From the NCBI GenBank assembly GCA_016180425.1, contig JACPBF010000012.1, positions 1 through 64,000 on the forward strand: DNA of 64,000 bases, read 5' to 3'. This DNA comes from Elusimicrobiota bacterium (GTDB taxonomy: Bacteria; Elusimicrobiota; Elusimicrobia; 2-02-FULL-39-32). The notes under the pieces are model-generated. The model saw only the letters and a program-made list of their open reading frames with translations. It did not search any database and was not told where the DNA came from. Shown here in pieces: positions 36,700 to 46,277 of the stretch (positions are counted from its first letter, which is position 1; every line of letters starts with the position of its first letter). Made by a program: the position numbers and the translations under genes.

Positions 36700-38199
36700 T
36701 TAATTTTTTTGTTTTATCCAGTTAAAACCCTTCATAATTTTCTCAAAATCAACAAGATAATCAATATAAGATTCTTCCAAAGCAGCGCAAGAAAGCATAA
36801 AGGCTTGCCAAACCCCTGGAACTTCCTCTTTCAAAACATAAAGAATCCTGTAAAAAGCAGGCCTGCCCAGACGATCCCTGCCTCGATAAGTTCCCACATA
36901 AGCATTTCCTATTGGATAGACAGCTTCTCTCCCGCTTCTTTTCTCCATCCTTAATGTTTCTTCAATGGAAAAAGCCCAATCCCTGCTGGTTAAACTTTGA
37001 GTGGACTGCGTCACTCCAGCAAAAGATTCAGCGCCTGCTTTCATTAGAATAGGATCCCTGGAAAAATGAAGGGCTTGCAGTTCCCCCTGGGCTTTTCCCT
37101 CAAAATGCATAAAATGAACTAAGCTCCTATCGCTAAAACCAAGCTCACATTTCCATCCTTTAGGAATTTCAAGCTGAATGTCTAAAGATGGATTTGAATA
37201 GACCCTATCTTTAATGGTCCCAGGATTTTCTAAAGGCGCCTTAGGCATGCTTTTTATGATCTCCTGATACTTTTCAAAATGATCATAAAACTGAGTGGAC
37301 GGGAGTTCAAGTTTTTTTAATGCTTCTTTAAATCCTTTAGTTTTAAGGTCTTTCTCTAACTTTTTCTTAGTTCCCTCTTCGGAAAGAGCAAATATTTTTT
37401 TTATCTGCTTGATCCTTGTATCTGTAGGAGGGTGGGTTCTTAAAAAAAGCCCAATGCCGGAAACTTCTTCCTCTCCCAAAGATTTCATCCTTTTAAAAAA
37501 AGAGATCATGGCATCCGGTTCATATCCAGCAAGGATCGAATAGCGCAAGCCAGACCTGTCTGACTCTAATTCAAATTCCCTTCCATAGCCGCTTAAAAAA
37601 CCACTGGCCACAAAATTAGTAGCTTGATTTAAAACCGCATAAGCGCGCGGATCATCTGCGGTAGGGCCATAAACCGCCACTGCCACAGTTGAAAGTAGCG
37701 ACAGAAACTGATAGCCAAAAGCTTTTTGAATCATTTTCACAGCATGAAATCCCGTAATATGACCAATTTCATGCCCAATCACTGTGGCTAATTCTGCCTC
37801 ATCATCCATGAGCTCTAAAATGCCGCGAGTTAAAAAAACAGTTCCGGGAACAGCAAAGGCATTGACTAGCGGAGTATCCAAAATCACAAACTCATAAGAA
37901 ATATTTTTTCTCTCGCAAACATCCACAATTTTTTGTCCAACCTCATTAATATAGGATTGAACCAAAGGATTATCATAAAGACCATACTCTTGAACAATTT
38001 GGTTGCGGGACTGTTTTCCCAACTCAATCTCAGCTTTTTCAGAAATCATGTGAAACTCCCGCCTGCCTGTCACAGGGTTCCGCACGCAGCCATTCACGGT
38101 TAAAACCAGTATTGCTATGAAATAAAAAATAGGAAGGCAATGTTGCCGATGAGAGACTTTAGCGAGGACTTGGCCGCCCTTAGAGAAAATAGTCACCAT
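36700..38199 (-). CDS. M48-family metalloprotease, probable lipoprotein
   Basis: 499 residues. An N-terminal hydrophobic segment ends in VNGC, a possible lipobox. The M48 core has HEIGH (about residue 140), a downstream ELESDRSG third-ligand helix and RTHPPTDTRI. A C-terminal ~200-residue domain resembles that of BepA/LoiP-like or YggG-type secreted members. Probable role: periplasmic or outer-membrane protein quality control. ATG start with a G-rich site upstream. It is followed by the recA-side palindrome, so it probably ends its transcription unit. Confidence 0.9.
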   Translation of the reverse strand: MVTIFSKGGQVLAKVSHRQHCLPIFYFIAILVLTVNGCVRNPVTGRREFHMISEKAEIELGKQSRNQIVQEYGLYDNPLVQSYINEVGQKIVDVCERKNISYEFVILDTPLVNAFAVPGTVFLTRGILELMDDEAELATVIGHEIGHITGFHAVKMIQKAFGYQFLSLLSTVAVAVYGPTADDPRAYAVLNQATNFVASGFLSGYGREFELESDRSGLRYSILAGYEPDAMISFFKRMKSLGEEEVSGIGLFLRTHPPTDTRIKQIKKIFALSEEGTKKKLEKDLKTKGFKEALKKLELPSTQFYDHFEKYQEIIKSMPKAPLENPGTIKDRVYSNPSLDIQLEIPKGWKCELGFSDRSLVHFMHFEGKAQGELQALHFSRDPILMKAGAESFAGVTQSTQSLTSRDWAFSIEETLRMEKRSGREAVYPIGNAYVGTYRGRDRLGRPAFYRILYVLKEEVPGVWQAFMLSCAALEESYIDYLVDFEKIMKGFNWIKQKN

Positions 38200-38218
38200 T
38201 TCCCCCCTCTTTTTTCAT

Positions 38219-38734
38219 CTACAGGAGTAGAGCTATTCGTAATAATAAATTGACAGAAAAACCAGCTAAGAGATCATCCGCCATGACCCCTAAACCGCCT
38301 TTCCAGTTCTGAACGCTTTTAAAAGGAATTTTAAAAACATCAAAAATTCTAAAAAGAATAAACGCGCTTCCAATAAAAATAAAAAGATTAAAACCTCTAA
38401 ACTGATCTAATGGAAAAAACGCAACAGACCAGAGAGCCCCTATGATTTCATCAATCACGATTTTTGAATCATCTTTTTTTTCAAAAATCTTCTCTGCCTG
38501 ATCCGCTATAAAAATACTAAGGCAGGTAACCCAAAAAAGCGTTAAAAATCCAAACAGTCCTGTAAGAGGAAAGCCTAAAAAAACAAAGAAAAAACCTAAA
38601 AGAGTTCCTAAAAATCCTCCGCCAGACCATTTTTGAGGCAAAGACGGGAACTTCTTTAACAAACTTCCAGAACAATTAAATGCAAGGTTCCCCAAACCAA
38701 ACCCTGTGGCTAATATTAAAATAATTGGTTTCAC
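38219..38734 (-). CDS. pgpA: Phosphatidylglycerophosphatase A
   Basis: 171 residues with a GTG start. Short and mostly hydrophobic, with ATGFGLG near the N-terminus, DEIIGALW in the middle and VMADDLLAGF near the C-terminus, the PgpA landmarks. It dephosphorylates PGP to phosphatidylglycerol. It lies next to pgsA, which makes PGP, so the two steps are encoded together. Confidence 0.93.
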   Translation of the reverse strand: MKPIILILATGFGLGNLAFNCSGSLLKKFPSLPQKWSGGGFLGTLLGFFFVFLGFPLTGLFGFLTLFWVTCLSIFIADQAEKIFEKKDDSKIVIDEIIGALWSVAFFPLDQFRGFNLFIFIGSAFILFRIFDVFKIPFKSVQNWKGGLGVMADDLLAGFSVNLLLRIALLL

Positions 38735-38743
38735 TATTCTGCT

Positions 38744-39376
38744 TTAGGTTTTTACGCCAAAATCCCCTAAAAAAACAGCGCGGTTTTTATAAAGATAGGA
38801 TAAGCCGGAAATTAAGGTAAGCAGGGTTGCTATAAAAACAATCCAATAACTAGCCCAAATAAGAAAATTTCCAAATCCAATTTGCCAATTAGACCCTTCT
38901 AAAAGTTCAAGCGGGTGGATTCTATAAAAATGAGTTAAAATAGAATTAACACAAAGAATGATTAAGATTAAAATGATCGCTGTTATTTGAGAGGAAGTTT
39001 TAAATTTTCCAGACCGGTCAGCGGCAATTATGACCCCTTTGGAGGCAGCTAAAGTCCGAAGACCCGTAATCAAAAATTCCCTGCCAATAATAAAAACAAC
39101 CATCCATGCAGGAACATTTAACTCTCTTAACCCTACAAAAGATATGAAAGCCGCGGAAATTAAAAATTTGTCGGCTAAAGGGTCAAAAAATTTTCCAAAA
39201 TCCGTGATCACTCCATATTTTCTGGCAAAATAGCCGTCGTAAAGATCAGTCAAAGCAGCTGCAATAAAAATAACTAAAGCAAAAATACGAGTCCAAACAT
39301 TATCTATGACTGTAAAAATCATAAAAATAGGCACAAGCCCAAGCCTTAAAACCGTTAATTTATTGGCTAAATTCAA
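38744..39376 (-). CDS. pgsA: CDP-diacylglycerol-glycerol-3-phosphate 3-phosphatidyltransferase
   Basis: 210 residues. The TTG start overlaps the rodZ TGA (TTGA), and the N-terminus NLANKLTVLRL is the family's typical start. The CDP-alcohol phosphotransferase motif is complete: DLYDG, then AR, G eight residues later, and FFDPLAD. Several TM helices. It makes phosphatidylglycerophosphate from CDP-diacylglycerol. Confidence 0.95.
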   Translation of the reverse strand: MNLANKLTVLRLGLVPIFMIFTVIDNVWTRIFALVIFIAAALTDLYDGYFARKYGVITDFGKFFDPLADKFLISAAFISFVGLRELNVPAWMVVFIIGREFLITGLRTLAASKGVIIAADRSGKFKTSSQITAIILILIILCVNSILTHFYRIHPLELLEGSNWQIGFGNFLIWASYWIVFIATLLTLISGLSYLYKNRAVFLGDFGVKT

Positions 39377-40143
39377 TTTTGTTTTGCAGACTTTATTTCT
39401 TTGGATCTAAATGAAAAGTTAGTTGGAGATAGATTCTCATGCGTTAAATGAAGTTCGTTCACAGCTTGAAGCGCGCCTGTTTTCACATTGATTGGCTTCT
39501 CATTTAAGAAAAGTTCCACTCCATTTACATTTCCAACGCGAATTGTGATCTCTTTTTTAGCTTCCCATGTTTGCTCAGCTTTAGGAGAGATAAAGCCTTC
39601 AAAAAGCAGTTTTCCTTGATCTCCAGAGACTCTAACCCAGACATTATAAATAGCCTTTAAACGAAGAGAGAGAGTTATTTCTTGAAACAAGGGGGAGTCG
39701 CTGCTATTTTTTTTAAAACTTTCCCCTGTTGCAACTGTTTTTTCTTCCAAGGGTTCATGCTGAAGAAAAAGATAAGCAAAATAGCCTAAAACAAATAGAA
39801 GGATAGGGAAAAGAACAACTACCCATGGGGAGAGATCAATCACTTTTTTATTTTTTGTGTTTAAGATTAGTTCATGCTCCCCGTCTTTATTTTCCCTTAA
39901 TTCTCTAGGCTCTGACAACTCTTTTTTAAAAAGTAGAAATATCTCCTCTTGATTTAATCCGAGATAGGAGGCGTACTTACGCATAAAGCCATGCAGGTAA
40001 ATCTCAGCGGGAAAAATATTCCATTCACCAGATTCTAAAGCCTCCAAATAACGCACAGAGATCCTAGTCTCTTGATGCACGGTGCGCAAAGAGACCTTTC
40101 TCTCCTCTCTTTTCGATTTTAAAATTTCTTTAACTTTTGCCAT
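39373..40143 (-). CDS. rodZ: RodZ-like cytoskeletal HTH membrane protein
   Basis: 256 residues. An N-terminal HTH_25 domain (LKSKREERKVSLRTV, then YLEALESG) is followed by a charged linker, one TM helix (WVVVLFPILLFVLGYFAY region, about residues 100-120) and a C-terminal DUF4115 domain. RodZ ties MreB to the cell wall machinery. It starts close to the palindromic element that separates it from lolA. Confidence 0.88.
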   Translation of the reverse strand: MAKVKEILKSKREERKVSLRTVHQETRISVRYLEALESGEWNIFPAEIYLHGFMRKYASYLGLNQEEIFLLFKKELSEPRELRENKDGEHELILNTKNKKVIDLSPWVVVLFPILLFVLGYFAYLFLQHEPLEEKTVATGESFKKNSSDSPLFQEITLSLRLKAIYNVWVRVSGDQGKLLFEGFISPKAEQTWEAKKEITIRVGNVNGVELFLNEKPINVKTGALQAVNELHLTHENLSPTNFSFRSKEIKSAKQN

Positions 40144-40160
40144 ATTATTTTAGACCCGGT

Positions 40161-40329
40161 TTAACCGAGATTATGCATTAGGAAATGAGAACAGAGACGA
40201 AAAAGATGGGTCAGATTTCGGCACAAAAAAGTGAGAGCGTACTTATGGGTACGGTCGAACTTTTTTGTGACAAAAGATGACCTATATTTTTCGTCGAATT
40301 CCATTTCCTAATGCATAATCTCGGTTTAA
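40161..40329. repeat. Long palindromic element between rodZ and lolA (~169 bp)
   Basis: Nearly the whole length is one imperfect inverted repeat with ~80 bp arms. Ends read AACCGAGATTATGCATTAGG and its complement. The core has GAGAGCGTA...TACGGTCGAAC flanked by A and T runs. The right end supplies the lolA stop codon. The same core and related ends (AACC-N-G-N-ATT-N-TGCA-N-TAGG) occur in the copy at 63180-63341. Confidence 0.88.
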
Positions 40330-40997
40330 TCCATTTGGAATACAGCCGCATCTTTAGGCGGCTTAAATTCAAAATCTTTCTCTTTTAGATTAGGATTTTT
40401 TTCAAATTCTTGCAAGAAGGTTGTGACTTTAAATGTATTAAGAAAAAATTCCATTTTTTTTAAAATATACTCCTTTTCATCCAGAGTCAATAACATCTCA
40501 ACTCCCTCTTTATTTTCCTTATTTTTTAAACGCACCTTAATCTCTTTCTTAAGAGGCGCATTTGAATGATTTTCCAGACTCCAATCATAATCCTTTTTTA
40601 GTTTCTCCAAAGATCCGGAAACTTGGCTAATCCCCGGGAAAAAAAAGTTTTCCCCCATCCATTCATTCCAATCTTTTTTAATGACCTGATTAAACCTAGG
40701 GGTATAAATAAAAACTGTTTTTCCAGACCTTACAATGATTTGATGTTCCGGACTCTTCTGCTCAATTTTTAAAAATTTAGGCTTTTTAAAAATTACAGTT
40801 CCAGAGGATTCTTTTATTTCATCGCTCAAGGAAGATTTCATCTCCTGAACAAATTTAAATTGTGCGGATTCAATTGAAAGGGAAGTCGCTTCCATTTTAT
40901 CCTGTACTTCTTTAACAGTTAGGACCGCGCAAGCGCAATTTTGAGGGATCGCATAAAAAGAAAAAAGGAAGAAAAAGGTATAAGTTAGAGCCTTCAT
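40326..40997 (-). CDS. lolA: LolA-family outer-membrane lipoprotein carrier
   Basis: 223 residues from the ATG at 40997, where a signal peptide begins (MKALTYTFFFLFSF, cleavage near CACA); a GTG 13 codons upstream would overlap ftsK. The mature part has FKFVQEMKSSL and GTVIFKKPKFLKIEQKSP, the LolA/YoaA strand pattern, and a late KKMEFFLN segment. It ferries lipoproteins across the periplasm. The stop codon is within the flanking palindromic element. Confidence 0.85.
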   Translation of the reverse strand: MKALTYTFFFLFSFYAIPQNCACAVLTVKEVQDKMEATSLSIESAQFKFVQEMKSSLSDEIKESSGTVIFKKPKFLKIEQKSPEHQIIVRSGKTVFIYTPRFNQVIKKDWNEWMGENFFFPGISQVSGSLEKLKKDYDWSLENHSNAPLKKEIKVRLKNKENKEGVEMLLTLDEKEYILKKMEFFLNTFKVTTFLQEFEKNPNLKEKDFEFKPPKDAAVFQMD

Positions 40998-41007
40998 AAA
41001 AGAAAGT

Positions 41008-43212
41008 CTAACCCTGATTTTCTTTTTTGTCCACACTGATCAGAAATTCTTCTAATCTCTCCAGATGAATTTTCCATCGGTTAGTGTCTTTAGGTTTTTC
41101 AATCAGCCCCTTTTTTTTAAGCAAAGTCAAAGCCCAGTCATAACGAGACCCAATTTCTTTATCCGCGCGCAAAAGGTCTCCGGAAACTTTTTCCGTATCC
41201 CTCACTACCCTGGCTGCCCGGATTAAAAGTTGAATATTATCTTCACTCTCTGTAATCGAATCAGAAGTAGAATCTTCTCCCTTAAAAACATATTGAGGCT
41301 TAAAATTCTGATCCACAATGAATTTAACAACGCTGGAAACATCATTTTCAGAGACAAAACAGCCTTGTAAACGCGCAGGTTTAGGAGAGCTGGTCGCTAA
41401 AAAAAGCATGTCTCCCCTGCCCAAAAGGCTCTCAGCCCCTTGGGTATCTAAAATCACTCTGGAATCTGTTTTAGACAATACCTGAAATGCGATCCTAGAA
41501 GGCAAATTTGCCTTAATCACGCCTGTAATCACGTCCACAGAAGGTCTTTGGGTTGCAAGCACTAAATGGATCCCCACAGCCCGGGCCATCTGCGCTAAAC
41601 GCTGAATCAGATCTTCAATCTCCTTGCCTACAGTAATCATCAAATCCGCCAATTCATCAATAATCACTACAATATAAGGGGATTCTTGGCCATTGCTCTT
41701 TCTCATCTTTTCATTAAAACCATCAATATTTCTTACCCCATATTGAGCAAAACTTCTATAACGATCTTCCATCTCTTCCACTAATTTTTTTAAGGATTGA
41801 ACCGCCTCTTTTGGAGTAGTAATCACCTTCACTTTTTCGCTTGCAGATGCTGGATCAAAAAGATGCGGAATTCCATCGTAAAGAGGCAATTCAAGCCTTT
41901 TAGGATCTATCAATAACAATTTAACCTCATCCGGTCTAAAACGAAATAGAATAGAAAGTATCAATGTATGAATACAGACTGATTTTCCAGACCCTGTGGC
42001 TCCTGCAATTAAAAGATGAGGCATTACGGTTAGATCTGTAACAAAAGTATCTCCTTCAGTTCCTTTTCCAATTCCTAAAGGCAAAAGATGCGGCGATTTT
42101 TGAAAAACGCTGGATTCCATCAGTTCTCTTAAATAAACCGTTGCTGGACGGGAATTAGAAATTTCAACGCCAACCGCTGCTTTTCCTGGAACAGGCGCAA
42201 GCACTCTTAAACTCTGGGCTTTCATGACTAAGGCTATATCATTGGATAATGTTTCAATTGCCTGTACCCTCACCCCGGGAGCAGGGGTTAGGTCATAGCG
42301 GGTAATCACTGGACCTGGATGAATATCTATCACTTTCGCTTTAACGTTAAATTGTTCTAAAGTATTTTCTAATAAATTCCCATTGGCATAAAGCTCGTCT
42401 TGATCAATCGAAAAAGATTTAACCGGCTCCTCCAGAAGGTTAGGGGTTGGAAGCAGATAACCCTGATAAATGCTTTTTCCATTTAAAATTTCCGCCTCTT
42501 TTAATGGAAGAGAGAACTCTTTGGAACTTGCGGTCTCCTCATTTTTAAAATTTTTCTGAATGATCATGGGCTTGGTTTCTGCTTTAGAAGATGAAACTGC
42601 AAGTTTTGGCAGTGGCTTAAAAGGCTCGAACTCTTTTTGATTTAATTTATTTTGCAGCTCTTTTTTTTCTTTTAATTTTTCCCTTTCTTCTTTCCAATCT
42701 TGAAGGTCGTCTTTGACCTTATCTTTTAACAACTTTAAAACATAAAGAGGAGAAATTCTGGCAAGAAGTAAACTCGAAGCTATTAAAATTCCAAAAGAAA
42801 TTAAAAAAGTTAAAAGTTTGCCAAATTGTTTTATCATAAAAAGATAAATCCAATTCCCTAGGGAGCCTCCCAGCCTAAGAGCTTCCTCATTTTCTAACGG
42901 CAAAAATGTCAATAGACAAGCAAAAAACAAATAGAGCACAGAAAGAAAAAGCCCATCCTCCATTAGCCTCAGCTTTTTCTGGCCAACAATTTTTTCAAGC
43001 CCGAGCCAAAACAAAGTAATAGGGAAAAATAAAGAGGCATAGCCTGAAAAACGAAACAAAATAGAGTGCAAAGACCTGCCAAAATTACCTGTCCAATCCG
43101 GAACGATCAGAGATAAAAATAAAATAAATGAAAAAAGAATGGAGAGAAATCCTGAGACCTCAAAACCTTTGCCTTTTTTCGCTTTATGGTTTTTGTAAAA
43201 AAAATCGCTCAT
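41008..43212 (-). CDS. ftsK: DNA translocase FtsK/SpoIIIE
   Basis: 734 residues. The N-terminal half has four TM helices (about residues 20-160) and a charged coiled linker. The motor domain has Walker A GATGSGKSV (about 404), Walker B IVVIIDELADLM, and the LATQRPSVDVITGVIKANLP region. The C-terminal gamma winged helix (DKEIGSRYDWALTLLKKKGLI) recognises KOPS-type sites. It pumps chromosomal DNA at the septum; a Xer recombinase is encoded nearby. Confidence 0.95.
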   Translation of the reverse strand: MSDFFYKNHKAKKGKGFEVSGFLSILFSFILFLSLIVPDWTGNFGRSLHSILFRFSGYASLFFPITLFWLGLEKIVGQKKLRLMEDGLFLSVLYLFFACLLTFLPLENEEALRLGGSLGNWIYLFMIKQFGKLLTFLISFGILIASSLLLARISPLYVLKLLKDKVKDDLQDWKEEREKLKEKKELQNKLNQKEFEPFKPLPKLAVSSSKAETKPMIIQKNFKNEETASSKEFSLPLKEAEILNGKSIYQGYLLPTPNLLEEPVKSFSIDQDELYANGNLLENTLEQFNVKAKVIDIHPGPVITRYDLTPAPGVRVQAIETLSNDIALVMKAQSLRVLAPVPGKAAVGVEISNSRPATVYLRELMESSVFQKSPHLLPLGIGKGTEGDTFVTDLTVMPHLLIAGATGSGKSVCIHTLILSILFRFRPDEVKLLLIDPKRLELPLYDGIPHLFDPASASEKVKVITTPKEAVQSLKKLVEEMEDRYRSFAQYGVRNIDGFNEKMRKSNGQESPYIVVIIDELADLMITVGKEIEDLIQRLAQMARAVGIHLVLATQRPSVDVITGVIKANLPSRIAFQVLSKTDSRVILDTQGAESLLGRGDMLFLATSSPKPARLQGCFVSENDVSSVVKFIVDQNFKPQYVFKGEDSTSDSITESEDNIQLLIRAARVVRDTEKVSGDLLRADKEIGSRYDWALTLLKKKGLIEKPKDTNRWKIHLERLEEFLISVDKKENQG

Positions 43213-43424
43213 TTTAATTGAACAAAAAGCTGACCATCTGCCTTTATAAAAATAATTTTATCTTCTCTTAAAAGCCAGCCCAAAGAAAAATAAAGAAAAC
43301 TAGCGCGGCAGGGAATTTCAGTTTTAAGTTTGGTGATGGAACTCTTTCCATTTTTATGAAGGGAAGACCAAATTTTACCTGATATGAGTCCAATAATTTC
43401 AGCGCTAAGGATGTCCTGTTTCAT
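43209..43424 (-). CDS. Winged-helix domain protein (DUF2582-like)
   Basis: 71 residues, ATG start. Layout fits a single winged-helix fold: helix GLISGKIWSSLHKNG, recognition helix SITKLKTEI, then FYFSLGWLLREDKI and a wing with FIKADGQLFVQL. The stop overlaps the ftsK start by four bases, so the two are coupled. The small winged-helix family is common in anaerobes; its role is not known. Confidence 0.75.
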   Translation of the reverse strand: MKQDILSAEIIGLISGKIWSSLHKNGKSSITKLKTEIPCRASFLYFSLGWLLREDKIIFIKADGQLFVQLK

Positions 43425-43500
43425 CTAAAAAAAACCTAAAATTATAATTTTAACCTGTTCGGTTTAACCTGAAACTCTAAAATTAAAAATGGAAAGTTCG

Positions 43501-43570
43501 GGTTCAAGCCCGTATTTTGCAAGCTTGACGTTAAATTCGACACGCAAGATTGCAAAAGTTGGGTTCAAGC
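43501..43570. repeat. Short palindromic element downstream of accB
   Basis: A ~70 bp imperfect palindrome with ends GGTTCAAGCCCGTATTTTGC and TTGCAAAAGTTGGGTTCAAG (complementary arms), sharing CCCGTATTTTGCAA with the long element inside giant gene 3. It provides the accB stop codon at 43565-43567. It looks like a deleted or minimal member of the same family. Confidence 0.65.
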
Positions 43571-44020
43571 TGGCTCTACATGGAAGAGAGCCTGGCCTTT
43601 AGAGACAGGCTTCCCATTTTCTGCAAGAATTTTAACTATTGTTACTTTGGACTCCGCCTTAATTTCATTCATCACTTTCATCGCCTCCACAATGCACAAG
43701 GTTGCCCCAGAGTTAACCACCTCCCCCTCTTTTGCAAAAGGAGTGGCTTGCGGCGAAGAAGCTTGATAAAAAATCCCTGTAATGGGAGAAGAAATTACTT
43801 TTATGTTTAAAGGCAAAGATTGAAGAGGAGCGGGCTCATGAGAGGAAAGGGTTTCTGGCAAAAAATCAGTTCTTCTTCTTTTTAAATGAACCGCATTTTG
43901 TTCAGGAGAAATTCTTTTTAAAAGAATTTTTCCTTGAGGAAGCTCTAGCTCTAATTCATAGATATTAGAACCGCACATCTCATTATAATAAAAGACGAGT
44001 TCCTCCAGTTCTAGTTCCAT
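43565..44020 (-). CDS. accB: Biotin carboxyl carrier protein of acetyl-CoA carboxylase
   Basis: 151 residues, the usual AccB length. An N-terminal segment and a variable linker lead to a biotinyl domain with SPITGIFYQASSP, the biotin site EAMKVMNEI (lysine about residue 116) and a closing GKPVSKGQALFHVEP. It carries the carboxyl group for malonyl-CoA formation. accC is not adjacent. The last codon and stop lie in a palindromic element. Confidence 0.92.
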   Translation of the reverse strand: MELELEELVFYYNEMCGSNIYELELELPQGKILLKRISPEQNAVHLKRRRTDFLPETLSSHEPAPLQSLPLNIKVISSPITGIFYQASSPQATPFAKEGEVVNSGATLCIVEAMKVMNEIKAESKVTIVKILAENGKPVSKGQALFHVEPA

Positions 44021-44042
44021 TTTGGTTTTAGGCCATTCGGGT

Positions 44043-46211
44043 TTAATTTTTAAATTTATGAGAGGATCTGGGTTTAAATGGTTTGGAAGAGTGCCGGGTT
44101 AAAGTTCCAGAATCTTCGCCCCCTTCCAACAAAACTTTTCTAGAAAGGTTTACTCTTCCTTGAGTATCAATCTCAATGCATTTTACAGTCACTTCATCCC
44201 CTTCTTTTAAAATATCCTCCACCTGCTCCACTCTGGAAGTATCTAACTGAGAGATATGAACCAAACCTTCTTTGCCGGGCAGCACTTCCACAAAAGCGCC
44301 AAAATTCATAATGCGCGTGACTTTCCCCTTATAAATTTTTCCAACTTCAACTTCCGACACGGAACCTTCCACCCAGCTGCGAGCCAGTTCAACTTTCTGG
44401 GCGTCGTCGCCGGAAATAAAGACCCGGCCATCATCTTCCACGCTTACCTCTGCCCCGGTTTTTTCTATGATACCCCGGATATTTTTTCCTCCAGGACCAA
44501 TTAACGCGCCGATTTTTTCTATAGGAATTTTAACCACTGTCATTTTAGGAGCATGACTAGAGAGATCTAAGCGGGGAGTTTGGATCGCAAGGCTCATCTT
44601 TTCTAGTATAAAAAGACGTCCCGCATGCGCTTTATGCACAGCTTTTTTTAATACTTCAATGCTAACTCCTTCAATTTTAAGATCCATCTGTAAAGCGGTT
44701 ATCCCATCTTTAGTTCCAGCAACTTTAAAATCCATGTCCCCTAAATGGTCTTCCAAACCCATAATATCCGATAAGACCGCAACCTCATTCTCTTTACTTA
44801 CAATTAAACCCATGGCAATTCCAGCGCAAGGAGATTTTATGGGAACACCCGCATCAAAAAGAGCTAAAGAGCCTCCGCAAACACTAGCCATGGAAGAAGA
44901 TCCATTAGATTCTAAGATGTCAGAGACAATCCGAATCGTGTAAGGAAAATCTTCTTCATTCGGCAAAAGGGGCAAAAGCGATCTGCGAGCTAACGCTCCA
45001 TGCCCGATCTCCCTTCTTCCAGGAGAACGCTCGGGTTTAGTTTCACCAGTGGCAAAACCAGGGAAATTGTAGTGCAGGAGAAAACGCTCTTTATATTCTC
45101 CATCTAACTCATCCATAATTTGCTTGTCATCCGCTGTGCCTAAAGTAACTGTGGCTAAGGCTTGAGTTTGTCCTCGGGTAAAAAGAGCAGAACCATGGGT
45201 TCTTGGCAAAACCCCCACCTCACAAAAAATTGGACGAATCTCATCCAATTTTCTTCCATCTGTGCGCACTTGTTCTTTTAAAATAAGCTCGCGCGCTTCT
45301 TCATAAAGAATGTTTTCTATAATAGCTCCTATCGCTTTTTCTTGTTCAGGGAACTGCTCTGCCAAAGAAGCTGCCATCTCTTTTTTTATCTCTGCTAAAG
45401 CATTCTCTCTTTGAGATTTATCCGAAATTCTTACATTAGCTTTTATCTTTTGCCTTACAGCGCTATTGACTGCCTTAACCAGCTCAGGCTCATGTGGAGG
45501 AGGAACAAATTCTAGTTTAGCTTCTCCATACTGCGCGATAAACTTGCTTTGAGCCTCGCACATTGCAATAATTTCATTTTGCGCGCATTCCAAAGCCTCC
45601 AACATCTTTTCCTCACTTAATTCTTGTGAGCCGCTCTCTACCATTAAAAGCCCTTTTTTACTGCCGGCAACCACAAGATCTAAAGAACTTTCTTCCTGTT
45701 CTTGTATGGTTGGATTTATCACCCACTGCTCTTTAAGCCTTCCAATTCTAACAGCAGCAACTGGTCCGTTAAAAGGTATGTTTGAAAGAGATAGAGCTAA
45801 AGAAGTTCCCACAATAGAGGGGATGTCTGTATCATTTACATGGTCGCTGGATAAAAGAATTGCGTTGACTTGCACCGCGTTCATAAAACCTTCTGGAAAA
45901 AGAGGGCGGATGGAACGGTCTATTAAACGGGAAATGAGGATTTCTTTTTCACGCGGCCTAGTTTCTCTTTTAAAAAAACCGCCTGGAATTTTGCCCGCAG
46001 CATAAGTTCTTTCCCGATAATCCACAGTCAATGGGAAAAAATCCTGCTGATCTTTTACCTTAGGATCCATGGTTGCGGTAACGAGAAGCACGGTTTCTCC
46101 AACTCTTACCAAAACAGAACCGCTGGCTTGTTTAGCCATGCGTCCAGTTTCAATTAAAATTTCTTGGGATCCAAATTTAAACTTTGTTTGATGTGTTGTT
46201 TGATCGCTCAT
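44043..46211 (-). CDS. pnp: Polynucleotide phosphorylase
   Basis: 722 residues, full length. Two RNase PH domains (first with TATMDPK and DYRERTYAAGKIPGGF, second with RTDGRKLDEIRPI and PGRREIGHGALA) flank the alpha-helical linker. A KH domain (IGALIGPGGKNIRGI) and an S1 domain (GKVTRIMNFGAFVEV) follow. It degrades RNA phosphorolytically. It follows rpsO, the classic pairing. ATG start with GGGAG upstream. Confidence 0.97.
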   Translation of the reverse strand: MSDQTTHQTKFKFGSQEILIETGRMAKQASGSVLVRVGETVLLVTATMDPKVKDQQDFFPLTVDYRERTYAAGKIPGGFFKRETRPREKEILISRLIDRSIRPLFPEGFMNAVQVNAILLSSDHVNDTDIPSIVGTSLALSLSNIPFNGPVAAVRIGRLKEQWVINPTIQEQEESSLDLVVAGSKKGLLMVESGSQELSEEKMLEALECAQNEIIAMCEAQSKFIAQYGEAKLEFVPPPHEPELVKAVNSAVRQKIKANVRISDKSQRENALAEIKKEMAASLAEQFPEQEKAIGAIIENILYEEARELILKEQVRTDGRKLDEIRPIFCEVGVLPRTHGSALFTRGQTQALATVTLGTADDKQIMDELDGEYKERFLLHYNFPGFATGETKPERSPGRREIGHGALARRSLLPLLPNEEDFPYTIRIVSDILESNGSSSMASVCGGSLALFDAGVPIKSPCAGIAMGLIVSKENEVAVLSDIMGLEDHLGDMDFKVAGTKDGITALQMDLKIEGVSIEVLKKAVHKAHAGRLFILEKMSLAIQTPRLDLSSHAPKMTVVKIPIEKIGALIGPGGKNIRGIIEKTGAEVSVEDDGRVFISGDDAQKVELARSWVEGSVSEVEVGKIYKGKVTRIMNFGAFVEVLPGKEGLVHISQLDTSRVEQVEDILKEGDEVTVKCIEIDTQGRVNLSRKVLLEGGEDSGTLTRHSSKPFKPRSSHKFKN

Positions 46212-46277
46212 AAGATTGTTATTCTCCCATTACGAAGATGACTTTTAAAAAATAAGAAAGGAAAAGGTTTAAGTTGG

